This document shows, piece after piece, positions 47,245 to 58,386 of a DNA stretch of 64,000 bases. The DNA lies in NCBI GenBank assembly GCA_028274465.1, contig CM051455.1:94186365-94250364 (forward strand), in the 5' to 3' direction. The first letter of the stretch is position 1. Each line of letters begins with the position of its first letter. The notes beneath the pieces were generated by a model that worked only from the letters and a program-made list of their open reading frames with translations, searched no databases and had not been told where the DNA came from. A program made the translations under genes and the position numbers. Source of the DNA: Plantago ovata (taxonomy: Eukaryota; Streptophyta; Magnoliopsida; Lamiales; Plantaginaceae).

Positions 47245-48311
47245 AAAACTGACTCATGCATATGCTAATGTAAGAACGAAACACACAAGTGATAAAATCA
47301 ACAATCGAACTCCCCAAATCCTTTATGTCTAGCCTAGCTTCTTCAACATGCAACATACCAATGTAACTACTACATGCAATATATCACATTATGCTCTTGC
47401 TAGACAACCAATAACCTCAATAACAAGGCTCAATTCATACCATAGAAGCGAAAAATTCTATCATCATAAATCCTCATACTCAACAATTATGCATTCTACC
47501 ATCAAATCCATCATCATTACATCAATAAACACAATCATATGCAAGGAATCAAAGATAAAGATATATTGCATAACAAGATATATTATCTAGTAGCAAAATT
47601 CCCAAATCAACAATCCAAGCATAATTGAGCATGCAATTGATAGTAAATAACGCTTCTAATCACACAAACAACCTACCCATGCATCATATAAGCCTAATTG
47701 AAGCTCAAATTAGAAAACCCCCAAATTTGGAAAATTAGGGTTCATATGAAGATACCTCAGATCTGGAAAATGAATGCACTAGGGTGAAATCTGTTAGGAT
47801 GAAATGAAAGAGCACGTAATGGGCTTCGATTGAAGCTATAGAACACTTAATTTGGTGGAGAAATGAAGGTTTTATGGAGATTTGAAGTTAAAATCGCGAG
47901 TTTCGTTTTTTTGGGGAGTAAGAAGGGTGAAGAGATGAAGAAATGAGGAAAAAGAGGATTTTTCGCGATTTTGATCTGCAGAGACCATGGGGCGAGTCGC
48001 CCCATACGGGGCGATTCACCCCCCATGGGGGGCGATTCGCCCCCCACTCCCTGATGCGGGGAGACGATCATTTCGACCAAAATGCGGTTTTTAATCCCCG
48101 AAACTAATTTTTCTCATAAAACCACTCGAAAAATCTCACTCAGACATAACATAAGCACATACGACACAGAGACGAACAAATTCACAAATGAAAAGCAAAT
48201 TGTTCAAGAATGAATGCATGCAAAAAAACAGTAAAGAAAGCGATAAAAACTCCGGGTTGCCTCCCGGATAGCGTCATTGTTTAAAGTCTTTGACTCGACT
48301 CCTGTCTGCGC
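47245..48311 (-). other. A2 non-coding leader between Gag and ORF2 slot
   Basis: No gene is seen. It holds the GGGGCGA palindrome cluster at about 47988-48065 and the acceptor-like TTTGTAG just before the ORF2 slot. It corresponds to A3 8191-9357. Confidence 0.6.
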
Positions 48312-50464
48312 CTATCTCTTCTTCTTGAGGGTACTAGACTTCCCCTTCATTGATCTCCTCCTCATGCCACGAACCTGTGAATAAGAATGAACATAGGCAG
48401 CAAGACCACAGTAGTTAATAGTGTAAGAAGTATCAGGTGGATCAGATATGGCTCGCAACACATGTCGCTTGCCATCCACCTCAATAGTGCAAGTCCTTCG
48501 GTAGATGTCCATCACCCGGAGCGTAGCTTAGTCAAGAACGTTCGCCCCAAGAGAATAACATCCCCCGTCCCAGGTGTAGACGTCGGCATAACTACAAAAT
48601 TGGTGTATACAGAAGCTTCACCAATCTTGACCAATACATTCTTCACAATTCCCTCGGGTCTCACAAAGGATCCATCCGCCAGTTGCACAATAGCCTTATG
48701 CTCAGATAGTTTTCCAAGGCTACTCTTCTCAAACACATTCATAGGGAGCACATTAGAGTACGATCCCGTGTCTAGTGTGGCACGAACATCTTCAAGCTCA
48801 CCAATCCCGACCTTAACATCGAAACTTTGAGGGAGTGGCTCGGGATCCTCTTGCTCCTCTTCACTCTCGTCAGATCCAAGGTCATTCTCTTCTTCCTTAG
48901 CCCGTGGCGGCGCTTCCCCCTTGCAACACTCGCACTTAGCAACCTTCTTGATGGTGATTTCGACAGGTAGATCACCCGCCAAGGTAATGGACATCGACTT
49001 CTCAGTGTTGCTAGGCAGCTTGCCTTGCTCCCTACTTGCTCCTCGATCGATCAACTCTTGCATCTTTTGTTGGGAAAGCCTTGTGCTCTCTTCCAATCGA
49101 TCCAGTCTCGCTCTAGTCTTCTCAGAATCTTCTTCATAACGTTTGGGAAAACTTTGGGTGTGATCAACCATCTTTTGTAAGTTCTCCATCAGTTGAGCCG
49201 ACTTCGACTTCGGTTGCTCCTTCGGAGCAGGGTTTTCGCAGTGGTCATTACCATAGTTAAGCCTACTACGGTCTTGGTTAGGGCCATAAGTTTGGCTAGC
49301 CGGTGCATATCCTTGATTGTTTCGGAACCCTCTTCTCCAAAATCCACCTCGAGGATTCCGACCATCTTGTCCGTAGCTAGCTTCTTGAGTACCAAATTCC
49401 GTAGAAAAGGCCTCCTCTTCGCCTCCTTGAACCCAGTTGCCATCATCATACGCAAGCTCCGATCTACACATATGAGCCCCATGCCCATAGTTCTTGCATA
49501 TTCGGCAAACTTCGTTCGAAATAGTTGTTCCAGTGGCGCTCTTGAGGACTTGCTTCAATTCGTTGGTAAAGCACTCGAATTGATCCCCATTCCCCCTATA
49601 CATAGGGGCTTCTTGAGTCGGTGGAGCTTCAGTTCCACGTCTCCTAACCATCGCTCTTGGGTCCTTGAACTGCGAACCCTTAGCAAGCCTTTCGAAAACT
49701 ACCCAGACGGCTTCTGCGGTTTCCTCCCAAATATTGCCTCGGCATTGGAAATCCACCACTTGTTGGTTCTCGAAGGTTAGTCCATTGTAGAAGTGTTGGA
49801 CTACGTCAGAAAGTTCAAAACCATGGTGAGGGCACTTGTTCGTGAGGTCTTGGAACCTCTCAAACGCGGTGTAGATGGTCTCATCATAGTCCTGTTTGAA
49901 TCCAGTGATTTGCGCCTTTAGCGCGGTAGTCAAGGTGTGAGGGAATTATTTTTCCATGAATGCTGAAAAAACCTTATCCCAAGTGTCCAGCGAGCCTGCT
50001 GGTAGAGAACTCAACCACGACTTGGCTCTGTCGCCAAGCCCCATAGCAAAAACCTTCATCCTCAACTCATCCGTTATTATTTCAGCTCCGGATCGTGGGA
50101 GTTGGTTGACGAAACCATCGATATCGTACAAGTACCCCATCACATCTTCCCTTACTAAGCCATAGAACCTCGGAAGTTGTTGGAATGCGTGGTTCTTGAT
50201 TTCCAGATCTCGAGTTGCAGACGAAAGAACAATCGCCGGCCCCCTCATACGATCCTTGGAGGGTTGAACCCATGCTTTCAGTGGTCTAGCTTCTGCCATT
50301 CCGTCGATTTCCTTGAAAAGACTGTGTAGAGATTCAGAGAAATCGGTATCGTCTAGTTCCTCTAGCTCTCGCCTTTGAAGTAGTCGCCTTATTTGGTGGT
50401 AGACTCTGTCGATCTCAGCAATTGAATCGGCAAGCAGTGTTCCTCTAGATCGTGTATGTGGCAT
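48312..50464 (-). pseudogene. A2 Gag with retropepsin-like domain, two lesions
   Basis: Starting at ATG 50464 the frame is open except for one TAA (49946-49948, Tyr in A3) until a 2-base insertion near 48516 stops it; the remaining protein continues in another frame to 48312. In order: an N-terminal region (MPHTRSRGTLLADSIAEIDR), the gag core (FPHTLTTALKAQITGF; KCPHHGFELSD; HFYNGLTFENQQVV), a knuckle-like VCRICKNYGHGAHMC, a Gly/Arg-rich segment, a coiled coil, an acidic stretch and an aspartic protease-like domain (ATLDTGSYSNVLPM, VILLGRTFL). In a living element this would make capsid and a protease. Only two changes separate it from an intact frame. Confidence 0.87.
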
Positions 50465-50588
50465 ACACTATCTGTAACAAACTAGGAAAGGAGTATCATA
50501 GAGAGATTAAATAGGAAAACTAAAACTACTAGAATTAGGAATTGAATGCTGAAAATATAAACAAATTAAACAGAAAAAAGGAGTATAG

Positions 50589-50606
50589 TCCCCGGCAACG
50601 GCGCCA
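50589..50606 (-). promoter_or_regulatory. Primer-binding site, tRNA-Asp (A2)
   Basis: TCCCCGGCAACGGCGCCA on the plus strand is exactly the last 18 bases of tRNA-Asp including CCA, next to the 5' LTR. It stops just 3' of the A58 position, the normal stop for plus-strand synthesis. Confidence 0.9.
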
Positions 50607-50609
50607 ATT

Positions 50610-51863
50610 TGACGAGCACGAATTTGTCAGACTCGATTAATCAAATAAATTTGTTATTTAGCCAAAGGCAATTCACAACTACAACGAAAACCATAGTGTA
50701 GTAGTAGAATAACCTTGAGTGTCGATCTCTAAGGACTATAACTAGCTTTATCTAATTTAATTAAAGAATATAAAACAGCAGACGATTTAGCAAAGGTTTT
50801 TCTTAACAGATAATGGAGATTGGTGATAGTATGGTCCTTCAAAGCATAACGGGTTAATAATCATGCGTAAATTCCTCGGTCTTGCATGGAGATCTTTGAT
50901 CAATGAATTGTCCACCTGTAATTATCAAACACTACGAAAATATAGATTTAGATAGGTCGAAGACCAATGAATTGTCCAATTGTGTGCAATAATTAATCAA
51001 CAATGCGAAGATAGAGATTTAGATAGATCAAAGAAATAAAGCAATAACACGGAGTATAATGCGCGATATAGCCATTAGCATAATTATCAACCCTTCGCTA
51101 AGAATTCACATACTACCACCAACGAGAAGTTTAGCTACTCATAGTTGTCATGCAATCAACAAAAATCATAGAAGAAAACATGTTGAAAGATATATAAGAA
51201 TAAGTAGAAAAACTATAAGATACAATGTTACCGAAGGTTGTCAGTCTCCGAAGAATCGCGATCTTACAAGCTCCAAACTGCTAAGAAAAAGTATCTCCTA
51301 AGCTATGAACCCCCAGAACAGGCTCTGGGAAGTTCCTACATAAAACTACAAAGAAAGGTGAGAGAAAAGGTCTGTAAAAGTATGAAAAACGGAGAAAAAC
51401 TGAGCAACTATATATAGGCTACGAATTGTGTGGGGCGAAGGGCCCCACACACCGGGCGACTCGCCTGGTGTGGGGCGATTCGCCCCACATCCCAGGCGAT
51501 TCTCCCGGGAGTAATTTTCTGTCAGATACGCATTTTTGACGCGTTTTTGGATTTCTTCCCCTTTTCGGACCCGGTTCTTGACTTCTAGTGGCCTTCTAAC
51601 CTCCAGATTCGACCCCTAGACTTCAAATCCTATCCGGAAACCTTCAGATACTCCAATTAGGCTTATGGAACACCAATTCCTTGTCTACGTCAATATAATT
51701 GCCATGAAAACCTCGTTTTTCAACGAAAACCTGTAAAATAAAAACTAAAGGGAAACGTGACACTATTCTAATATAATGCACTAAAATATAGCTAAATTAA
51801 CATAGAGGATAGCTAAAATAGGTGAAAAAGACTCAAATGAAAGTGTAAAATACACATTCATCA
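50610..51863 (-). repeat. A2 5' LTR (1254 bp)
   Basis: It starts TGACGAGC and ends ATTCATCA, followed by the target duplicate AGTAC. The palindrome cluster is at about 51430-51510, beside the TATA box near 51412. Confidence 0.92.
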
Positions 51864-51868
51864 AGTAC

Positions 51869-51991
51869 CTACACTAAGTCTTTCAATGTCCTTAAAATTC
51901 TAAATTCCTATGGACTCTAAGAGTACTAGTTACTGGACTTTCCTTAATTTAGCATTGTTAATTGCTCATCAAAATTACAAGTTTCCTAAAA
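51869..51991 (-). repeat. D: SIRE-like 3' LTR, proximal part
   Basis: The reverse complement starts with the LTR tip GGAAACTTGTAATTTTGATG and follows C from 53177. The first bases read TTTTAGG instead of TGTTAGG. The LTR continues at 43557 after A2. The purine tract AAAAAGGGGGAAATT (51992-52006, minus strand) precedes it. Confidence 0.85.
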
Positions 51992-52006
51992 AATTTCCCC
52001 CTTTTT

Positions 52007-52249
52007 GATGTTAGCAATCCATGGATAAATTAATTGTTACCCTTTTAGAGGTCCCTGATGTTGAATAAATCAGTTGATTAATGCAAATATACTTGAATAA
52101 TAAAACAATAAGCATAAATAATTTGCATAATCAAGAACCAATAAGAGTCAAAAAGTTCATTGCTGATAGTTATCTTTCAGTAATAAGTTTACAAGAATGT
52201 TCGCAGATAACTAAAATAATCAGCAAGCACAACAAAGCTTTTCAAGGGT
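52007..52249 (-). other. D: non-coding segment between ORF3 and the 3' LTR
   Basis: AT-rich, with no gene seen. It lies between the stop of the ORF3-like gene and the polypurine tract of D. Confidence 0.5.
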
Positions 52250-53176
52250 CTATTCTATTCCAGCAGATGATTCTCTAAGAATCTCTTTTACACTCTTTTC
52301 AGCAAGAGCAGTGAATTCAACGCAGTCCTTCTCGTAATCTTGAAGTAGCTTACAGACTTCAAGTTGAATTATTCTTACATTTTTGCAGGCAGTATAGTGA
52401 TGGTTTTCACCATTCATCTGTTTGTAGTGTATTACCCACAAGTGCATGCCCCAATTGCTAGCATGTAGTAGCTGAGTGTCTGAAATTCCCTTGTTGGCAT
52501 GAATTTTCCTTAACCAAAGAAGGTCTTCTTCTTGATCCTTTGCAGTGAGATATAAATACTCATAAGGAATCAAGCCATATTTCTTTTTGGACGTCTTGGT
52601 CATGGGATCATTATAGTGAGCAACATCCATCGGCTTGATTAGATCAGGCTCTTGTTTTATCTTCTTGCTGATGGAGGTTCTTCTTACTAAAATCTCAATG
52701 TTCAGCCATTTCACAGCAATGTTTCTTGGGTAGGGAGGATGATCCCTTTCTTTCTTTGTGACCTTTAACTCAATTCAAGTGTACATTTAGTTCAGTACAG
52801 CAGTTGGAAAGAAGTCATTAGCCAATAGGTCTTCTAGATTTATGATCCAGCAACCATGGAGGTTTCTAATCATATTCTGAGTGGTTTCCTCATTGCTGGT
52901 CTTTGTATAATCAATGCCAGTGCCTATAGCAATTTTAGCTAGCCTTCTTTCTTCTTGTCTTTGCTTTCTTCTTCTTGAATTAGCATTTCCTTGATCCTTT
53001 GCTGAAGATCTAGAGTCCGAAGAGAAATGTTTGGACTGGCCAGATGGAGTTAAAGCAGAAAGAGGCTTGGCCCTTATAGCTTGAGCTATTGTTTGGTCAT
53101 CATCATTGTCATCATCTTCATTAATGCCTTGATGACTTTCAGTATGACTGAATTCTGGAGTATCAGCAGAAGTTTT
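52250..53176 (-). pseudogene. D: ORF3 (env-position) protein, C-terminal part
   Basis: Two minus-strand frames continue each other. 53176 to 52787 (TSADTPEFSHTES, an acidic EDDDNDDD run, a basic RRRKQRQEERR run, then IRNLHGCWIINLEDLL) ends in a stop, and 52714 to 52250 (MKWLNIEILVRRTS to AEKSVKEILRESSAGIE) resumes after a few broken codons. It lies just before the polypurine tract, where SIRE-type elements carry an extra ORF. There is no obvious signal peptide or membrane segment. C inserted at 53177 and removed the link to its N-terminal half. The N-terminal half of the equivalent gene is probably what lies at 61693 in C. Confidence 0.55.
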
Positions 53177-53341
53177 TGTTAGGAAACTTGTAATTTTGAT
53201 GAGCAATTAACCATGCTAAATTAAGGAAACTCCAGTAACTAGTACTCTTAAGGTCAATAGGAATTTAGAATTTTAAGGACATTGTAAAAGAGGAACGTTT
53301 GCTGAAGACTTAGATTAGATGCTAGATAAGTTATTTCATTT

Positions 53342-53490
53342 GCGTATGATGTATTTTATTTTCTGAAAAGAAAATGATTTATTGATGCTGAAGCGTATGA
53401 TGTATTTTATTTTCTGAAAAGAAAATGATTTATTGATGCTGAAGCTTATGATGTATCTTATTTTCTGAAAAGGAAATAACCTATTGAAGC
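53342..53490 (+). repeat. Three 51-bp tandem repeats in the C LTR
   Basis: Units at 53342, 53393 and 53444 begin GC(G/T)TATGATGTAT and contain TTATTTTCTGAAAAG. The first two appear identical and the third is diverged and slightly longer. They help explain why this LTR is longer than D. Confidence 0.9.
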
Positions 53491-53967
53491 ATTTGCTGAA
53501 GATATACTTTGTTTACTACAAACAAATTATTGAAGCAAATAGAAACCGCTCAGAATCTTGAAGACTTTTGAAGATCTGAAGACTTGAAGAAATTTGAAGA
53601 TTTGAAGACTAGAAGATTGCTGAAGACTGGTATCTACAAAGGCACGTGTTGCTCAGAATGTGAAATTTCAGCAACAGCATTGCATAAGTGAAAATCTGAA
53701 AGACAGAGTAGGTTGTGCTTGCTGAAACTGAGACCAATCACTTACTGATGGAACATATGTGACCTCTTGCTGAATGTACGTGAATTTGCGCTCCAATGTT
53801 ATTGTTTGAATTCTATTCAAATGTGCATTTAATGCAAAGCTTACACACGAAGGACTTGAAGACTAGAAGACAAACAAAGACGCTGCTGAAAGTACAAAAG
53901 CAAGATAGTGACATGTTAAGGAACAAAAGCCTTAGGATTTAAAATTCAAACGGCTCCTTACCTACAC

Positions 53968-53975
53968 TATAAATA
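53968..53975 (+). promoter_or_regulatory. TATA box of the C LTR
   Basis: TATAAATA followed by GAGGTCAT is conserved in F (39539-39546) and in reverse in D (near 43123). Confidence 0.6.
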
Positions 53976-54882
53976 GAGGTCATCCGGCAAAGAGTTGAAG
54001 TGTGTCAACAACGTGATCAAACTCTCACTTGTGCTTAAAACTCACAAACCTTCAAACACTCTTACTGCCATTGATCCGTTCCAAGACTTAAAACTTGAAA
54101 AAGCTAATTGTGAAGAAGTAGAACAAACTCGGCTAATAAATTAGTTAAGTGTTCTTTCTTTCAAACAAGAACAAGTCTTGACACCAGAAACAATCAAACT
54201 TGTTTACTGCAAAGTTATTACAAGTTGTGTTTCTTAGATTACTTGTTGTAACTGAATAAGTTATAATTAAGTTATCTCACCCCAAAACTCTCTAACTGAA
54301 AATACACCCTTTCAGGCGTGATATTCAGGGGGAACTTAATCGAGCATAGTTTTGCTGATTAAAAGTACCATGTTTGGTGGAGAACAAGGTTGAGTTCTCT
54401 AGTTTAGGTTGGAGACGAAGCAAGTGTGCTTTGGTTTCTGTTGAATCGCTCTAGATAGGAGATTGTAAGGAACCTCAATCATATCTTAGTGGATTCAGTC
54501 CTAGAAAGGACGAAGTGGATTAGTTGAGAGATTACGCCACTCTCAGATACCACTATAAAAGTGTTTGTGTGATTTACTTACTGTATTTAGCTTTCAGCAT
54601 TTCATATCTGTCTGTACACAGTCACTCACTTCACTTGCTGAAACCTTTACTTGCTGAAAAAGCACTTATTGTTTGAAAGACTTCCGCTCTCTGATTTTAA
54701 GTATCAGCAAACCAAGTTACTGTAAAGTAACTTACGCTTGCTAAGAAAGTTAAGTATCAGCAAACTCATTTCTGAAAAGTAATAAGTACTTGCTGAGAAA
54801 GTTTTAAACGACGAAAGTTTGAAAAGACTATTCACCCCCCCCCCTCTCTAGTCTTTTCTTCTTGTTTAAAGGGACCAACAAG

Positions 54883-54894
54883 TGGTATCAGAGC
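54883..54894 (+). promoter_or_regulatory. Primer-binding site, initiator tRNA-Met (C)
   Basis: TGGTATCAGAGC lies two bases after the LTR. Confidence 0.9.
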
Positions 54895-54992
54895 AGGAGG
54901 TTCTTTAGCATTCTGCACTGAACCTAGATCCCCTTAAGTGCTTTCCATAAATCACTCTCACTTGATCAGTTTGGTAGTGCTTTGCTGACAGG

Positions 54993-57476
54993 ATGTCTTT
55001 AGGAGATGCTCCCTTGCTGAAGCTGGAAAATTACGAGAAATGGCGAAACAACATGATGCTACATCTTGAGGCCATTAGTGATGAGATGGTAACCGTCATT
55101 AATGATGGACCTATCAAGATCACTAAGATTGAAAGGAGTTTCCCTCACAAGACCACTGAAGCTGGGAAGGAAACTATGCTAGGCGAACCATCAGACACTG
55201 TTGTGCCGAAACCAAGAGAGGAATGGACTTCTGACGAAGCTAAGAGATTCCGTCTTGATGGCCAAGCAAGAAATATCATCATTAGATCAACTCCAGATAC
55301 CATACAGTGCAAACTGTGGGGTGCTAAGACTGCAAAGGAGGCTTGGAAAATGGTTCAAGATCTTTGTGTTGGATCTGACAAAACCAAGGAAAACAAACTT
55401 GAAGTACTTAAATTAAAGTTTCAAAACTTTAAGCAAGGTACAAACGAGTCACTGGAAGACTTGTACTTCAGATTCACAACTCTTGTTAGTGAAATGGCAG
55501 CATTGGGTGTTGGAAACCTCTACTCAGATTCTGAGAAAGTGAAAACTATCATCAGAAGTCTGAATCAAGAAGGGATCCACACTCAGAATTTCTATTATAA
55601 TCAAGGAATGCCAGAAATTACACCAACAGAGTTGTTCTCTCATCTTGCTACTGTCAATTATGAGACAAAGCAAAGAGAAAATATGTTTGCTGAAAAATCG
55701 CAAAACATTGCTCTTGCTGCAAAGCCATCATCTTCTGAAAAGAAGAATGATAAAGAGCCTGCTGATGAAAATGCTTTAGTTGTTACAAACATGAAGAAAT
55801 TCATCAATAAGGAACTTGAAAGGCGAAAAGCAAAAGAGAAGATGAAAAAGCATCTTGGTAACAATTACCATAAGTACAAGAATGATACTAGCTCGCTGAA
55901 CAAGTAAGCTCAGCAAGCTACTTCATCAGAAGAACCAGCAGTTGGAAATGATCTATGTTTTTACTGCAAAAAGCCTGGACACTTCAAAGCTAATTGCCCA
56001 TTGCTGAAAGGCAAATCTGCTGAAAAGAAGAAGAAGTTCAAAAGAGTTTTTATTGCTGAAGAAAAGAAGAAGCTTCAAGCAAAAATCGATGCATTGTGTA
56101 TTGATACTAGCTCCGAAGACAGTGAGGATGAAAGTTCAGACACCGACGATGAAGAAGCCACTCTAGACGTGGAGATTGGCAATGAAGTCTGTGGAATAGC
56201 TATGGAAGCTTATCCAGATGTGTCGAACTACGAATTCTGCCTCATGGCTGGTCAGGTAAACAACTCTACCTCTGACTCTGACTCAGAAAGTGAAGACGAG
56301 ATTGACCTTGACAAAATTCAAGGAGAAATCGAAAGATTTGAGGAAACTCTCAGCAAACAGCAAGAGAAACTTCAAATTGCTGAAACTCTAACCAAGCAGA
56401 CTACTGAGAAGTACGTCTTGCTGAAGGAAGAGACAGAAGAAAAGGATGCTGAAATAAGGCGTCTTAAGAAGTTGATTGCTGAGGCTGCAAAGAAAAATTC
56501 TCAAATGGCATTAGAATTGGAAGAATACCAGTCCTCAATTCTAAAGTTACTTGCTGAAATCCAAGAGATGAAAAAGATGAAAGTCAATTTCAAATCTTAT
56601 GTGGATGCAAGTAATACGCTGACTGAACTAAACTCTTATTTGAGAGATCCATCTTAGAAAGAAGGTTTAGGAGCAACGTGCGAAGGTGATAACGTAGAAA
56701 TCTTGAGAAAAGATAAATCACCTATCTCCTTTGTACGTGCTACTGATAGTAGTCCTCCAGTAATCTATCAGTTTGGTCAAATTAAGGTTGCTGAAACATG
56801 CAATCAAGTACCTATGACCATAAAGCCCGCTGTTGCTACTCAAAGTAACAAGACTTTAAAAGGAAAACAGGTTGCTGAAAAGCAAACTGGAAAGAAGAAG
56901 AATGCTGTGAAGCATTCCGCCAAACAAGTTGCTGAAAAGCAAGTTGTTAAGACTAAAGGCAAGATTACTAAAAGTAATCAGAAGTCCTTTGCTGACAAAC
57001 CTGAATCAAGTAAGGTTGTTGAAGCTAAAGCTCAGCATTCTCCAAAGAGTGGACTCGGTTTCAAAACCAAGCAAAGTCAACTCTTTCATGAGTATAAGCA
57101 AAGTCAGCAAAGATACTTCAAAGAGATGAAGAAAATCAAGCCTAAGAGTTCTGAAAAGACTTCCAATGCTAGGGCTAGAAAGAACCTTGCTAGAAAAGAA
57201 CTTACTGAAAAGTATGTTCAGCAAAATGGTCAACAGAGCAAGACACCACATCAGAAAGTGGATTTGACCAGCACGAGTCAAAAGTCTTTCAGCTCAAAAC
57301 CTCCTAGTTCCTCAGCAAGTAGAAAACAAGTCAAAGTTGAAAAACTTCAGACTTGGGTTTCCACTGGACGCATTCTTGAACATGTTATGGACATCCATCA
57401 TTGGATAATTAACTTGTTTGCTCTTGATTGTGCAGACTTCAGCCATGGAGACAAACGATGCAATCTGGCACTTTGA
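54993..57476 (+). pseudogene. C Gag, long SIRE type, two nonsense codons
   Basis: All three segments are in one frame from ATG 54993, interrupted by TAA at 55905-55907 and TAG at 56655-56657. N-terminal UBN2-type Gag domain: LENYEKWRNNMM, then LWGAKTAKEAWKMVQ and DLYFRFTTLVSEMA. A zinc knuckle CFYCKKPGHFKANC (about 55955-55996) follows. Then come an acidic SEDSEDESSD tract, a coiled coil (56300-56640) and a basic repeat-rich tail with VAEKQ units and a KNLARKELTEKY segment. Near 57393 a 1-base deletion relative to E shifts the end into a false frame. The TAG at 56655 is Gln in E. Confidence 0.85.
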
Positions 57477-58386
57477 TAGTGGTTGTGGAAAGCACATGAT
57501 GGGCAACAAGAATAACCTTATAACTATAGACGGTGGTCTAAAGGTCCAACAATAAGGTTTGCTGGTGGAGGCTCTGTTTCTACAAAAGGCTATGGTGATG
57601 TGAAGTTAGGATGCATAACCATCGCTGGAGTTCTTTATGTCAAAAATCTTAAGTTTAACCTTTTCAGCATGAGTCAGTTTGCTGACAAAGGATACTTCAT
57701 CGAAATTAAAAGTGGTGAATGTAAACTTGTAGATTTTGAGACTAAAAAGGTAATAATGATTGCAAGAAGATCAAGAGGCTTGTACACCGTTGATTGGTCT
57801 TCAGCAAACGTTGAAAAATGCCTTGTCTCAGATCATGATTGCCTTGCTGAAAAAGCATGGTTATGGCATAAACGAACAAGTCATCTAAACTTCAAGACGC
57901 TGAATAAGCTGTCGCACTTGTAGTTGGATTACCTAAGGTTACTTTTAAGAAGGATGGTGTTTGCAATGCATGTCAGCAAGGAAAGCAAACCAAATCTTCT
58001 TTCAAGAACAAGGCAGTACCGTCAACTACAAAACCTTTACAACTCTTGCACATGGACTTGTTTGAATCTTCTTCAACAAGCTATGCTGGTAAGAAGTATG
58101 GTCTAGTCGTGGTAGATGACTATTCAAGATTCACATGGGTAGTATTCATCAAGCACAAATCTGAAACCAAGACTGAAATACCTAACTTGCTGATAAGCTT
58201 GAAGTCATGAAAAATGACAAGGTAAAAGTCATAAGGACAGACCATGGTACTGAGTTTGTAAACCAGTACATAACTGAATATTGTACCTTAAAAGGTATTC
58301 AACATCAGTTATCCTCAGTAAGAACACCACAGCAAAATGGTGTTGCTGAACGGAAGAATCGTACCGTAAAATAAGCCGCAAGAACA
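57477..58386 (+). pseudogene. C Pol, protease to integrase core, broken
   Basis: The protease active site reads WHFDSGCGKHM just past the false Gag stop, in the next frame. A stretch at 57600-57923 encodes the end of protease and the pre-integrase finger (LYVKNLKFNLFSMSQ; WLWHKRTSHLNFKTL), ended by a frameshift. Integrase follows: CNACQQGKQTKSSF, LLHMDLFESSS, VVVDDYSRFTWV, IRTDHGTEF, and TPQQNGVAERKNRT with its Glu. An 8-base insertion near 58193 and a TAA at 58373-58375 break it again. Confidence 0.82.

Larger units (their letters stand above)
43553..51868 (-). mobile_element. A2: complete Athila-like non-autonomous LTR retrotransposon
   Basis: The element spans 43558-51863, 8.3 kb, flanked by AGTAC on both sides (43553-43557 and 51864-51868). 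Read on the minus strand: 5' LTR 51863-50610, tRNA-Asp primer site, Gag with retropepsin-like domain, palindrome cluster, leader, short ORF2-like frame, long non-coding tail, polypurine tract, 3' LTR 44810-43558. There is no reverse transcriptase, RNase H or integrase. It is the best-preserved A-family copy here and the reference for A1 and A3. Confidence 0.92.
53177..54880 (+). repeat. C 5' LTR (1704 bp)
   Basis: It starts TGTTAGGAAACTTG and ends GGGACCAACA. A TATA box TATAAATA is at 53968-53975. The 5' half has three 51-bp tandem units. GCTGAA motifs are frequent throughout. Confidence 0.9.
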
